Shown: positions 8,057 through 17,108, numbered from the stretch's first letter. The stretch: 64,000 nt of DNA from Nocardioides stalactiti (GCF_014180715.1 NZ_JACEFC010000002.1:18793-82792); one strand, 5' to 3'. The notes: generated by a model from the sequence alone, not told the origin. Program-made: numbers and translations.

Positions 8057-9672
8057 GGTGCCTCCTCGCGGAGGGCGACGGTGAAGCGGGCGCCGCCGAG
8101 GTCGGAGCGGTCGACCGAGACCGTCCCGCCGTGGCGGCGGGCGACCTGGGCGACCAGGGCCAGCCCGAGTCCGCGTCCCTCGCCCGGCCCGGCCTTGGTC
8201 GTCCAGCCGCGTTCGAGCACGCGGGTCGCCGCCTCGGCATCCAGGCCGGCCCCGCTGTCCTCGACGGTGATCGTCAGCAGCGCCTCCTCGCGCTCGAGCC
8301 GGACGGCGACCCGGCGCTCGCCCGAGCCGGCGTCGGTGTTGGCGACAGGGGCCCCGCCGGACACCGCGTCGAGGGCGTTGTCGACCAGGTTGCCGATCAC
8401 CGTCACCAGGTCGCGACGGGGGAACCCGCCGACGTCGGTGACGTTGCCGCTGACCGCGAGGTCGATGCCGCGCTCGGCCGCCTCGGCCGACTTCCCCAGC
8501 AGCAGCGCGGCGACGACCGGGTCGTCCACGGCGTCGACGACCCGGTCGGCGAGGAGCTGGGCGACCTGGAGCTCCTCGGTCGCGAAGTCGACGGCGTCCT
8601 CGGGGCGCCCCATCTCGATGAGGGACACGACGGTGTGGAGCCGGTTGGCGGCCTCGTGGTTCTGGGAGCGGAGCGACTCGGTGAGCCGGTGGACCAGGTC
8701 GAGCTCGCCGGTGACCGCCCGGAGCTCGGTGTGGTCGCGCAGGCTGACGACCGACCCGACCTCGCGACCCTCCCAGCGGGCGGGCGCCGTGGAGACGACG
8801 AGCATCCGGTCGTCGGCCAGGTAGAGGTCGTCGGACTCCGCAGTCCGGCCGAGGGCGGCGGCGACCAGGCCCGGCGCCAGGCCGAGCTCGTCGACCCGGC
8901 GGCCGAGGACGTCGTCGGGCAGCCCGAGCAGGCGGCGCGCCTCGTCGTTGGCCAGCTCGACGCGACCGTCGGGGTCGAGGAGCAGGAGTCCCTCACGCAC
9001 GGCATGGAGCACGGCCGAGTAGTACTCGTACATGCGGGCGATCTCGCGCTCGCCCATCCCGTGGGTCATCCGGCGCAGCCGACGGCTGACGAGCGCCGCA
9101 CCGGTGAGGCCCACGCCGAGCACGGCCGCCGCGCACAGCAGGATCACCAGCACGTCGCGGCGCAGCTCACGGTCGATGTCGCTCACCGCGATCCCGACCG
9201 AGACCAGGGCGATCACCTCGCCCCCGTCCTCGACGGGGACGACCGCGCGCACCGACGGACCGAGCGTGCCCGTGTACTGCTGGGTGAAGACCTCCCCGTC
9301 CGGCGCCCCACCGAGGTCGCCGACGAACGGCTCGCCGATGTTGGAGGCGGTCGGGTGCGTGTAGCGGGTGCGGTCGAGCCCCATCACCACCACGAAGTCG
9401 GTGTCGGTGTCGGTCCGCACCTGCTCGGCGTAGGGCTGGAGCGCCGCCGTGATGTCCGCCGGGTCCGGCTGCCGCACCGCGCGTCGCACGTTGGGGGAGT
9501 CGGCCACCGCCTCGGCGACCGCGACCGCGCGGTCCGCAGCGTGCTCGCGGACGTCGCGGCGGGCGTCGTACGCCGTCAGCCCGAGCGCCGCGGCGACCAG
9601 GACCACGACCACCCCGACCTGCAGCAGCAGGATCTGCCGAGCGACCGAGAGGTCGGCGAGGGGCCGGGGCAC
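8053..9672 (-). CDS. CitA/DcuS-type sensor histidine kinase
   Basis: 539 aa. Two membrane helices (about residues 13-35 and 173-196) bracket an extracytoplasmic PDC-like sensor with RTRYTHPTASNIGEPF, the motif that binds citrate or C4-dicarboxylates in DcuS/CitA proteins. A cytoplasmic PAS-like region (about 220-310) is followed by the phosphorylated H339 in SQNHEAANRLH and an ATPase domain with NLVDNALDA, DSGAGL and GRGLGLALV. The start is GTG at 9672. Ligand identity (citrate, malate, fumarate, succinate) is not determined but the neighbouring carrier suggests a dicarboxylate. Confidence 0.92.
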   Translation of the reverse strand: MPRPLADLSVARQILLLQVGVVVVLVAAALGLTAYDARRDVREHAADRAVAVAEAVADSPNVRRAVRQPDPADITAALQPYAEQVRTDTDTDFVVVMGLDRTRYTHPTASNIGEPFVGDLGGAPDGEVFTQQYTGTLGPSVRAVVPVEDGGEVIALVSVGIAVSDIDRELRRDVLVILLCAAAVLGVGLTGAALVSRRLRRMTHGMGEREIARMYEYYSAVLHAVREGLLLLDPDGRVELANDEARRLLGLPDDVLGRRVDELGLAPGLVAAALGRTAESDDLYLADDRMLVVSTAPARWEGREVGSVVSLRDHTELRAVTGELDLVHRLTESLRSQNHEAANRLHTVVSLIEMGRPEDAVDFATEELQVAQLLADRVVDAVDDPVVAALLLGKSAEAAERGIDLAVSGNVTDVGGFPRRDLVTVIGNLVDNALDAVSGGAPVANTDAGSGERRVAVRLEREEALLTITVEDSGAGLDAEAATRVLERGWTTKAGPGEGRGLGLALVAQVARRHGGTVSVDRSDLGGARFTVALREEAP

Positions 9673-9724
9673 CGCGCCATTGTGTCCCAGTGGCCACCCG
9701 GCCGGGAGGCGTCGGTGTGGCGTG

Positions 9725-9763
9725 GGTCACGAACACAACGAACGCAACGGTGACGCAGGTCAC
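9725..9763. promoter_or_regulatory. Candidate operator between kinase and dicarboxylate carrier
   Basis: The 113-nt gap between the divergent kinase and carrier genes holds GGTCAC at 9725-9730, a short direct repeat (CGAACACAA / CGAACGCAA), and a perfect GTGAC-GCAG-GTCAC inverted repeat at 9750-9763. The position suits binding by the CitB-type regulator. The repeats are seen; the binding is inference. Confidence 0.4.
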
Positions 9764-9785
9764 TCCCGCCGGGACAGTCGGCGGC

Positions 9786-11159
9786 ATGAGCAACCACACC
9801 TCGTCCGCGGACCGGCAGGTACGCCGGGACCGCACCCACTACCTCTACCTCGCCGTCATCGGCGCCGTGGCCGCCGGCATCGCCGTCGGGTTGGTCGCGC
9901 CGTCGTTCGCTGTCGAGCTCAAGCCCCTCGGGCAGGCCTTCGTGGCCCTCATCAAGATGATGATCCAGCCGGTCATCTTCTGCACGATCGTCCTCGGCGT
10001 CGGGTCGGTGCGCAGCGCGGCGCGGGTCGGCAAGGTCGGCGGCCTCGCGCTCCTCTACTTCGTCACCATGTCGACGGTCGCCCTCGGCATCGGCCTGGCG
10101 GTGGGCAACCTGCTGCACCCGGGCGCCGGCCTGGACATCACCGAGGAGACCGCCTCGGCCGGCGCGGCGCAGGCCGCGGAGACCGGTCACGCGAGCACGA
10201 CCGAGTTCCTGCTCGGCATCGTGCCGGACTCGATGCTCTCGTCGCTGACGTCGGGCGAGGTGCTCCAGACGCTCCTGGTCGCGCTGCTGGTCGGGTTCGC
10301 GCTGCAGGCGATGGGCTCGGCGGGCGAGCCGGTGCTGCGCGGCGTCGGCCACGTCCAGCGGCTGGTCTTCCGAGTGCTGTCGATGATCATGTGGGCCGCG
10401 CCGATCGGCGCGTTCGGCGCGATCGCCGGCGTCGTGGGGGAGACCGGGGTCGACGCGCTCAAGAGCCTGGCCGTCCTCATGATCGGCTTCTACGTCACCT
10501 GCGCGCTCTTCGTCTTCGTCATGCTCGGCCTCGTCCTCAAGGTGACGACCGGCGTCAACATCTTCGCGCTGCTGCGCTACCTGGGGCGTGAGTTCCTGCT
10601 CATCCTGTCGACGTCCTCCTCGGAGTCCGCGCTTCCGCGCCTCATCGCCAAGATGGAGCACGCCGGCGTCGACAAGCCGACCGTGGGCGTCGTGGTGCCG
10701 ACCGGCTACTCGTTCAACCTCGACGGCACCGCGATCTACCTGACGATGGCCTCGCTCTTCATCGCCACCGCCATGGGCGACCCGCTGTCCATCGGCGAGC
10801 AGGTCTCGCTCCTGCTCTTCATGATGATCGCCTCCAAGGGCGCAGCCGGGGTCACCGGCGCCGGCATGGCGACGCTCGCCGGCGGGCTCAGCTCGCACCG
10901 GCCCGAGCTGCTCGACGGCGTCGGCCTCATCGTCGGGATCGACCGGTTCATGTCGGAGTGCCGCGCGTTGACCAACTTCGCCGGCAACGCCGTCGCCACC
11001 GTGCTCATCGGCAGCTGGACGGGTGGTCTCGACCGGGCCCAGCTCGACCGGGTCCTCGGCGGGGACGACCCGTTCGACGAGACCACGATGGTCGACGACC
11101 ACGGCTCTCCGCAGCCGGCCACGGTCCCGGCCGAGGAGAAGCCGCCGGTCCTGGTCTGA
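9786..11159 (+). CDS. dctA: Cation:dicarboxylate symporter (DctA/DAACS family)
   Basis: 457 aa with about eight membrane helices and the two re-entrant loops of the family. STSSSESALPRL is the serine-rich loop and GYSFNLDGTAIY the NxDGT substrate/cation site; GAAGVTGAGMATLAGG follows. Members import C4-dicarboxylates (or glutamate) with Na+ or H+. The divergent CitA/CitB system argues for a dicarboxylate. The start at the ATG 9786 gives the expected short N-terminus; a longer frame from 9690 has no support. The gene symbol is by family rather than proven specificity. Confidence 0.9.
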   Translation: MSNHTSSADRQVRRDRTHYLYLAVIGAVAAGIAVGLVAPSFAVELKPLGQAFVALIKMMIQPVIFCTIVLGVGSVRSAARVGKVGGLALLYFVTMSTVALGIGLAVGNLLHPGAGLDITEETASAGAAQAAETGHASTTEFLLGIVPDSMLSSLTSGEVLQTLLVALLVGFALQAMGSAGEPVLRGVGHVQRLVFRVLSMIMWAAPIGAFGAIAGVVGETGVDALKSLAVLMIGFYVTCALFVFVMLGLVLKVTTGVNIFALLRYLGREFLLILSTSSSESALPRLIAKMEHAGVDKPTVGVVVPTGYSFNLDGTAIYLTMASLFIATAMGDPLSIGEQVSLLLFMMIASKGAAGVTGAGMATLAGGLSSHRPELLDGVGLIVGIDRFMSECRALTNFAGNAVATVLIGSWTGGLDRAQLDRVLGGDDPFDETTMVDDHGSPQPATVPAEEKPPVLV

Positions 11160-11254
11160 GGCCCCTCGGAAGAGGGTGTGACACCGGCGAAGCCGGGAGT
11201 CCGTCTGCGCGAGGCGTGACGGTTCCCGGCGTCGCCGCCATTACCGTGGACCAT

Positions 11255-12292
11255 GTGGAGGCTGACGATCCGGCGGTGGCTGCTGCTGGCGTCCCCTCCG
11301 CCCGGGGGACCGCCGTCGCGACGCCGCTCCACCGGCGGATCCTGCACACGATCTGGCGGCTGATCGTCACCACCGTGGGCTCCTGCCTCAAGCATCGGGT
11401 CACCGGCCTGGCCGCGGAGGCGGCCTTCTTCGCCGTGCTGTCCGTGCCGCCGTTGATCTTCGCCCTCATCGGCGGGGTCGGCTACGTCTCCGACAGCTTC
11501 AGCGCCGCCCAGATCCAGGAGATCCGGGAGGCCGTCGTCGAGCTCTTCTCGACGTTCCTCACCGAGAAGGCCGTCAACCAGGTCATCGAGCCGACGCTCA
11601 ACCAGGTGCTGCGGGGCGGCCGGTTCGACGTCATCTCCGTCGGCTTCGTGCTCGCGCTGTGGTCGGGCTCGCGGGCGCTCAACGTCTTCGTCGACACCAT
11701 CACGATCATGCACGGGCTGGGCGGGCACCGGGGGATCGTGAAGACCCGGGCGCTGTCGTTCGTGCTCTACATCCTCGCGCTCATCACCGGCGCGATCTCG
11801 ATCCCGCTGGTGGTCGCCGGCCCGACGCTGGTCCGCGACTGGCTGCCCAACCGCGCCGACTTCCTGATGACCTTCTACTGGCCCACGGTCATCCTGATCT
11901 GCATCTGCTTCCTGGCCACGCTCTACCACGTGTCCGTGCCGGTCCGGACCAACTGGAGCTTCAACCTCCCCGGTGCGACGTTCTCGCTCGTCGCGTGGAT
12001 CCTCGGCTCCTACGTGCTGCGCTGGGTGCTCACCGTGACGGCCACCGACTCACGGTCGATCTACGGCCCCCTCGCGGCGCCGATCGCCGTCCTGCTCTGG
12101 CTCTACATCGTCGCGATCGCCGTCCTCATCGGCGCCGCGGTCAACGCCGCGTTCGACACCGTCTTCCCGCAGGAGGTCACGATCCGGGCCCGCCGCGAGC
12201 TCGTGATGCGGCTTCGCAACCGGATGGCCCAGGCGCGAGAACGGGGTTCGGCGAGCGACATGCCCGAGGCCACGGCGCCCGACCAGGCCTGA
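11255..12292 (+). CDS. YihY/BrkB-family inner membrane protein
   Basis: 345 aa with about six membrane helices. KHRVTGLAAEAAFFAVLSVP is the typical first segment of the YihY/virulence factor BrkB family (formerly mis-called RNase BN), and LWSGSRALNVFVDTI and YGPLAAPIAVLLWLYIVAIA are other family blocks. The transport or envelope role is not known. The GTG at 11255 is preferred because TACCGT at 11242-11247 ends 7 nt before it (leaderless). A GTG at 11246 and earlier codons are in frame but would place the promoter motif inside the gene. Confidence 0.87.
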   Translation: MEADDPAVAAAGVPSARGTAVATPLHRRILHTIWRLIVTTVGSCLKHRVTGLAAEAAFFAVLSVPPLIFALIGGVGYVSDSFSAAQIQEIREAVVELFSTFLTEKAVNQVIEPTLNQVLRGGRFDVISVGFVLALWSGSRALNVFVDTITIMHGLGGHRGIVKTRALSFVLYILALITGAISIPLVVAGPTLVRDWLPNRADFLMTFYWPTVILICICFLATLYHVSVPVRTNWSFNLPGATFSLVAWILGSYVLRWVLTVTATDSRSIYGPLAAPIAVLLWLYIVAIAVLIGAAVNAAFDTVFPQEVTIRARRELVMRLRNRMAQARERGSASDMPEATAPDQA

Positions 12293-12310
12293 TGGCCTAG
12301 ATTCGCGGCT

Positions 12311-13429
12311 GTGCGGGAGCCATCGAACCAGGGCGGGAAGCAGGCGCCGAGCCTGATCGCCCTGCCCGAGCGTGAGCGCTCGCCGTGGTGGGAGCTCGGC
12401 CGTCGGGTGCTGGCCGCCCTGGGCATCCTGGTCGGCACCGTCGCGCTGGTGATGATCGACCGCGGCGGCTACCGCGACGCCGGCGATGCCACCGCGGCGG
12501 ACCCGCTCGGGACGGTCTCTCTCATCGACGCGATCTACTACACCACCGTCACGCTCAGCACGACCGGTTACGGCGACATCGCCCCGGTCTCCGACCAGGC
12601 CCGCCTGGTCAACGCCTTCGTCATCACCCCGGCCCGCATCGCGTTCCTCGTGCTCCTGATCGGCACCACCCTCGAGGTGCTGGCGCAGCGCGGTCGCGAG
12701 ATGTTCCGCATCGCTCGTTGGAGGAAGCACATGGGACACCACGTGGTCGTCATCGGCTATGGCACCAAGGGACGCAGCGCCGTCGACACCCTGGTCAACA
12801 ACGGGCTGGACCGCGACCACGTCGTCGTCGTCGACCCCAGCCCCGAGGCACTCGCCGAGGCGCACGCCGACCAGCTCGCCGTCATCACCGGCGACGCCAC
12901 CCGGCGCGAGGTCCTGCGTCGCGCGGGGGTCGCGACCGCCGACCAGGTGATCGTGACGACCGACCGCGACGACACCAACGTGCTCGCCACCCTGACCGTG
13001 CGCCAGCTCAACCCCGACGCGTTCATCGTCGCCGCCGTGCGGGAGCAGGAGAACGCCCCGCTGATCCGTCAGTCGGGCGCCGACTCGGTCATCATCTCCG
13101 CCGACGCCGTCGGCCGGCTGCTCGGCCTCTCGACGCTCTCGCCCACGCTCGGGTCGGTCATGGAGGACCTGCTCACGTACGGCGACGGGCTCGAGGTCGC
13201 CGAGCGCGAGCTGCTCGTGACCGAGGTCGGCGTTCCGCCGCAGTCGCTGCCGGACCAGGTGATCGCGGTCGTGCGCGACGAGAAGGTCTATCGCTACTTC
13301 GACCCGGTGGTCACGCTGCTGGCGCGCGGTGACCGGCTGGTCGTCGTACGCCCGGCGAAGGAGCTGCCGTGGGCGCCGCGTCCCGGCACCCACAACGAGG
13401 ACTTCGCCAGCGACCACGGCGACGGCTGA
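12311..13429 (+). CDS. Two-TM potassium channel with RCK (TrkA-N) domain
   Basis: 372 aa. The selectivity filter TLSTTGYGDIAP sits between two membrane helices (about residues 32-52 and 95-120), and a cytosolic Rossmann RCK domain begins with VVIGYGTKGRSAV. This is the MthK/Kch architecture, gating K+ by a nucleotide or ion bound to RCK. A TrkA-C-like tail (about 290-355) is present. The GTG start at 12311 follows TAGATT (12298-12303) by 7 nt. It lies 18 nt after the YihY gene but with its own promoter. Confidence 0.92.
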   Translation: MREPSNQGGKQAPSLIALPERERSPWWELGRRVLAALGILVGTVALVMIDRGGYRDAGDATAADPLGTVSLIDAIYYTTVTLSTTGYGDIAPVSDQARLVNAFVITPARIAFLVLLIGTTLEVLAQRGREMFRIARWRKHMGHHVVVIGYGTKGRSAVDTLVNNGLDRDHVVVVDPSPEALAEAHADQLAVITGDATRREVLRRAGVATADQVIVTTDRDDTNVLATLTVRQLNPDAFIVAAVREQENAPLIRQSGADSVIISADAVGRLLGLSTLSPTLGSVMEDLLTYGDGLEVAERELLVTEVGVPPQSLPDQVIAVVRDEKVYRYFDPVVTLLARGDRLVVVRPAKELPWAPRPGTHNEDFASDHGDG

Positions 13430-13448
13430 GACCAGCTCCGCGGGGCGC

Positions 13449-14048
13449 TCAGGCGCTGGCGCCCTCGGGGGTCAGCATGACCTCGTCGATGTGGTGCGCC
13501 AGCAGGTCGAGGACCTGGCGCGCGCTGCGGTCGTCGCGACGGACGAGCCAGTCGAGGGTGACGCCGTCGATCATCGCCGCCAGGTAGCGGCCGACCACCT
13601 CGGGCGCGACCGCGGGCACGGCGCCGATCGCGTCGAGGAGCGCCACGAACGCGTGGGCGTAGTGCTCGTACTGCTGGCGGGCGACGCCGGCGTAGCCGGG
13701 GGTGCGCAGGCAGTACTGGGTGAGCTCGTAGGTCAGCAGGTGCTGGTCGGGGTTGGCCGCCACGTGGGCCCAGTAGGCCTCGAGCCCGGCGCGGATCATC
13801 TGCTGGCGGGTCGCCCCGGCGTCGAAGGACGCCTCGGCCAGGTTGACCGTCGTCCCGACCAGCGACTTGATGACGGCGTCGAGGAGCTCCTGCTTGGAGT
13901 CGAAGCAGTAGTGGAAGACGCTCAACGACGTGCCGGCCTCGGCGACGATCGCACGCGTGGTCGTCTTCGGCACCCCTTCGCGGGTGAGTACGGCGATCGC
14001 TGCGTCGACCAGCTGTTGACGGCGCTGCGCGAGCGGCATCCGGCCCAT
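13449..14048 (-). CDS. TetR-family transcriptional regulator
   Basis: 199 aa. The N-terminal helix-turn-helix contains TTTRAIVAEAGTSLSVFHYCF, typical of TetR. It is divergent from the flavin amine oxidase and is likely its regulator and its own. A minus-strand TAGGGT (14073-14078) suits its promoter, with a purine-rich ribosome site (AAAGGGGGG) before the ATG. The inducer is unknown, though the neighbouring oxidase would suggest an amine. Confidence 0.9.
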   Translation of the reverse strand: MGRMPLAQRRQQLVDAAIAVLTREGVPKTTTRAIVAEAGTSLSVFHYCFDSKQELLDAVIKSLVGTTVNLAEASFDAGATRQQMIRAGLEAYWAHVAANPDQHLLTYELTQYCLRTPGYAGVARQQYEHYAHAFVALLDAIGAVPAVAPEVVGRYLAAMIDGVTLDWLVRRDDRSARQVLDLLAHHIDEVMLTPEGASA

Positions 14049-14090
14049 CGGCCCCCCTTTACCTCGCGTCTCACCCTACGGTGTCGGACG

Positions 14091-14115
14091 TAACGAGCGC
14101 TCGGGCTTCTCGTTA
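14091..14115. promoter_or_regulatory. Candidate TetR operator
   Basis: A perfect 7-bp inverted repeat, TAACGAG (14091-14097) and CTCGTTA (14109-14115), with an 11-nt spacer lies midway between the divergent TetR and amine oxidase genes. It overlaps the 10-bp palindrome CGAGCGCTCG at 14094-14103. A GATAAT -10-like box for the oxidase follows at 14136-14141. Confidence 0.55.
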
Positions 14116-14155
14116 ATGTTCAGGACAAGTGACCTGATAATGCGAGGTAGTGAAC

Positions 14156-15652
14156 ATGGGAGCAGGACTCGGTCGCCGGCGGCTGCTGGGCGGACTGGCT
14201 GTGGGAGCCGCGGGCGCGGCAGGCGCGGTCGGCACGGGCGGGCTGTGGACACCGTCCCCGGCGGGCGCCGCGACGACCAGCGGGCCGCTCCCGGACCAGG
14301 TCGACGTGATCGTGGTCGGCGGTGGGATCTCGGGACTCACCGCCGCCCGCACGCTCAAGGCGCGGGGAGCGAAGGTCCTCGTCGTCGAGGCGCGTGACCG
14401 GGTGGGCGGCCGGGTGCTCAACCACCACCTGCGCTCCGGCGGCGTGATCGAGGCCGGCGGTGCGTTCGTCGGCCCGACCCAGGACCGCATCCTCAAGCTC
14501 GCCGACGACCTGGGCGTCAAGACGTTCAAGGAGTACGTCGAGGGCGAGAACGTCTACGTCAAGAACGGCAACCGCTCGACGTACACCGGCACCGTCCCGC
14601 CGGACCCGAGCATCCTGCTCGACGCGGCGCTGCTCCAGAACCGCATCAACACGATGGCCTCCGAGATCGACGTCAACGCGCCGTGGGACCACCCGCAGGC
14701 CGCGGCGTGGGACGCCATGACGGTCCGGGAGTGGGTCGCCGGACAGACGCTGTCCTCCGACACCGACACCCTCCTCGAGTGCTACTTCCAGCCGAGCTGG
14801 GGGTCCGACGGCGGCAACGTGTCGCTGCTCTTCCTCGCGTGGTTCATCGCGACCGCGGGCAACGAGGACAACCCGGGCACGTTCGAGCGCTCCTCCGGCA
14901 CGGCCGACGCCGCCCAGGACTCGCGCTTCAAGCTCGGCTCGCAGATGGTCCCGATCCGGATGGCGCGCGCGCTCGGCGACCGGGTCGCCCTGCGCGCTCC
15001 GGTCCGCCGGATCGTCCAGCGCGACGGCTGGGCCCACGTCCACACCGACCGCGGCACGGTGCGTGCGAAGCGCGTCATCGTCGCCTGCCCGCCGCCGCTG
15101 GTGCTCGACATCGACTGGCACCCGCAGCTGCCGCAACGGCGCCGTCAGCTCCTCACGAACATGCCGATGGGCCACCTGATGAAGTGCGACGCGGTCTATG
15201 AGACCCCCTTCTGGCGCGAGGCCGGCCTCTCCGGTTCGGGCCTGTCGCACTCCGGCGCGACCCGGACGGTGTTCGACAACACGCCGGCCTCGGGTGGCCC
15301 CGGCGTGCTGCTCGCGTTCGTCGGTGGCTCGACCTGGAAGGCCTACGGCCGGCTGCCCCGCGCGGAGCGCAAGCGCGCGGTGCTGGAGGGCTTCGCAGAG
15401 ATGTTCGGTGAGCAGGCGCTGCGCCCGATCGAGTACACCGAGCACGACTGGACCCTCGAGCCGTGGTCGACCGGCGGCCCGATCGCGCTGCCGCGCCCCG
15501 GCACCATCTCGACCGTCGGTCCGGAGATCCGCAAGCCGTTCGGCCGGGTCCACTGGGCCGGCACCGAGACGTCGACCTACTGGTCGGGCTTCATGGACGG
15601 CGCCGTGCGCGCCGGGCAGCGGGCCGCGGGCGAGGTGCTGGACAAGCCGTGA
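14156..15652 (+). CDS. Tat-exported flavin monoamine oxidase family protein
   Basis: 498 aa. The N-terminus GRRRLLGGLAVGAAGAAGAV is a twin-arginine signal, so the FAD protein is probably folded before export. The Rossmann motif VIVVGGGISGLTAARTL (about residue 55) and VEARDRVGGRV bind FAD. Near the end, GRVHWAGTETSTYWSGFMDG and the segment after it form the C-terminal MAO/FAD motif. The Cys that binds FAD covalently in animal MAO is absent (TYWSG), so FAD is likely non-covalent. The ATG at 14156 has GAGGTAG just upstream; an in-frame GTG two codons earlier is the alternative. The amine substrate is unknown. The next gene starts inside its stop codon (TGATG). Confidence 0.9.
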   Translation: MGAGLGRRRLLGGLAVGAAGAAGAVGTGGLWTPSPAGAATTSGPLPDQVDVIVVGGGISGLTAARTLKARGAKVLVVEARDRVGGRVLNHHLRSGGVIEAGGAFVGPTQDRILKLADDLGVKTFKEYVEGENVYVKNGNRSTYTGTVPPDPSILLDAALLQNRINTMASEIDVNAPWDHPQAAAWDAMTVREWVAGQTLSSDTDTLLECYFQPSWGSDGGNVSLLFLAWFIATAGNEDNPGTFERSSGTADAAQDSRFKLGSQMVPIRMARALGDRVALRAPVRRIVQRDGWAHVHTDRGTVRAKRVIVACPPPLVLDIDWHPQLPQRRRQLLTNMPMGHLMKCDAVYETPFWREAGLSGSGLSHSGATRTVFDNTPASGGPGVLLAFVGGSTWKAYGRLPRAERKRAVLEGFAEMFGEQALRPIEYTEHDWTLEPWSTGGPIALPRPGTISTVGPEIRKPFGRVHWAGTETSTYWSGFMDGAVRAGQRAAGEVLDKP

Positions 15653-16791
15653 TGCCGCTCCCTGTGATGCCGCTGCGTCGTACGTCGTTGGCCGGCGCGG
15701 GCGCGCTGGCTGCTGTCCTCTCCGTGCTCGTCGCCGTCCTGGTCCCCGTCGGTGGGTCCGGCACGGTCGCCGCTGAGCGTGAGCGTTGGCACACGAAGGT
15801 GCTCGCCATGGTCGAGGCACCGGGCCGGCCCGCCAACGTGGTCCTGCACCCCAACGGGCGCGTGTATGCCGGCACGTTCGCCAGCCCGCAGACCGACGGC
15901 GTCCCGTCGGTGGTGCGGGAGTGGTCGCGGCGCGGTGAGCTGCTCCGGGAGTGGGAGGTGCCGGGCCAGGACCTGTCGGTGAGCCACGGCGTGCAGGTCG
16001 CCCACGTGGACGCGCGGGGCCGCCTGATCGTCCTCGAGAAGAGCACGGGCAAGATCCTGCGGCTCCAGGTCCGCACGGGGCGCTGGTCGACGTACTCCCG
16101 CCTCGTCGACCTCCCTGCCTGCCCGCTCGGGATGCCGGGCGAGGGCTGCACGCCGAACCTCAGCGACGCCGGCCCGATCCCGAACTACGCGACGTGGGGC
16201 CCCGACGGGTCGCTCTACGTCAGCGACTACGGCCAGGCCGTCGTGTGGCGGGTGCCGCCCGGCGGGGGCAAGGCGCGGCCGTGGCTGGTGGACAAGAAGC
16301 TCGACGGGGTCGAGTTCGGCACCGCCGGACTGGTGCTCGGGCCGCGACGCAAGGCGCTCTACGTCATGCAGCAGACCTCGCTGGGCCTGGGGGACCCGAC
16401 GGTCGCGATGGGCAAGCTCTATCGGGTGCCGCTGCGCGGGGAGCGGACGCTCACCACGTTGTGGGAGTCGCTGCCGATGGACCTGCCCGACGGGTTCAGC
16501 TTCGCGCGGTCCGGGCGGATCTACGTCGCCAACGCCGGCAGCAACCAGCTCGTCGTCCTCGACGCCGACTTCGCCGAGGTCGAGCGGGTGCCGGCGACGC
16601 CGCTCACCGGCGAGAACGGCTCTCCGGTGCCGTTCGACACCCCCTCGAACATGACGTTCGCCGGGCGCAGCGTGCTCGTCGCCAACCAGGGCTTCTTCGG
16701 CAACCCGGCGCACCACGCGATCCTCGACGTGCACGTGGGGGAGCGGGGCGTCCCGCCGTACGTCCCGGAGGGTGCCGGCACCCGTCGGTGA
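15652..16791 (+). CDS. Secreted ScyD/SMP-30-like beta-propeller protein
   Basis: 379 aa with a signal peptide (basic MPLRR then about 22 hydrophobic residues, cleavage near VAAERER). The mature part has repeated blades of NHL/SMP-30 type: NVVLHPNGRVYAGTF, ATWGPDGSLYVSDYGQAVVW and FARSGRIYVANAGSNQLVVL. Such propellers are often lactonases or binding proteins, and no catalytic residue can be assigned. Its ATG overlaps the oxidase stop (TGATG), so it is co-expressed with the oxidase and both are probably extracytoplasmic. A joint role in processing an amine-containing compound is inference. Confidence 0.75.
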   Translation: MPLPVMPLRRTSLAGAGALAAVLSVLVAVLVPVGGSGTVAAERERWHTKVLAMVEAPGRPANVVLHPNGRVYAGTFASPQTDGVPSVVREWSRRGELLREWEVPGQDLSVSHGVQVAHVDARGRLIVLEKSTGKILRLQVRTGRWSTYSRLVDLPACPLGMPGEGCTPNLSDAGPIPNYATWGPDGSLYVSDYGQAVVWRVPPGGGKARPWLVDKKLDGVEFGTAGLVLGPRRKALYVMQQTSLGLGDPTVAMGKLYRVPLRGERTLTTLWESLPMDLPDGFSFARSGRIYVANAGSNQLVVLDADFAEVERVPATPLTGENGSPVPFDTPSNMTFAGRSVLVANQGFFGNPAHHAILDVHVGERGVPPYVPEGAGTRR

Positions 16792-16802
16792 CCCGGTCGG
16801 TC

Positions 16803-16880
16803 CGGTCGACGAACCAGCACGGTTCGGTCGACGAACCAGCACGCTTCGGTCGACGAACCGGCAGGGTTCGGTCGACGAGG
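16803..16880. repeat. 22-bp tandem repeat, about 3.5 copies
   Basis: Three near-identical 22-bp units (16803-16824, 16825-16846, 16847-16868) and a 12-bp partial unit lie between two converging genes. The core GGTTCGGTCGACGAACC is almost palindromic, so each copy junction can fold. It may act as a transcription end for both genes. No coding potential was accepted. Confidence 0.8.
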
Positions 16881-16885
16881 TGAGC

Positions 16886-17098
16886 TCAGCCGTAGAGCGA
16901 GCCGGTCTGGGGCGGGGCCTGGACCGGTCGCAGCTCCTCGGCGGGCACCCAGGCGGTGACGACCCGGCCGCGGGTCTCGACCCAGGTGACGAGAGCGCGC
17001 CAGGCGCCCTCGCCGTCGCGCCGCCACTCCAGGACGAGGCCCGGCATCTCCACGGGCGTGAAGGCCGGTCGTACCCACACGAACCGCGTCCTCGTCAC
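16886..17098 (-). CDS. Small hypothetical protein with LexA-type box upstream
   Basis: 70 aa, not recognised. It is tryptophan-rich and reads like a small beta-stranded domain (RFVWVRPAF, PGLVLEWRRD, RALVTWVETRG) with a proline-rich tail ending SLYG. The GTG at 17098 is preferred over the ATG at 17116 because minus-strand TATTGT (17105-17110) ends 6 nt before it. A near-consensus SOS box covers that promoter, so DNA-damage control is likely. It stands alone, with repeats downstream and a divergent NTF2-like gene upstream. Function unknown. Confidence 0.65.
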   Translation of the reverse strand: MTRTRFVWVRPAFTPVEMPGLVLEWRRDGEGAWRALVTWVETRGRVVTAWVPAEELRPVQAPPQTGSLYG

Positions 17099-17108
17099 CG
17101 ACCAACAA

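Noticed and set aside
14060..14149. 8-bp inverted repeat TACCTCGC/GCGAGGTA flanking the TetR-oxidase gap
   Set aside because: Each arm is the GAGGT-type ribosome site region of the gene on its own strand, so the symmetry is expected from divergent genes.
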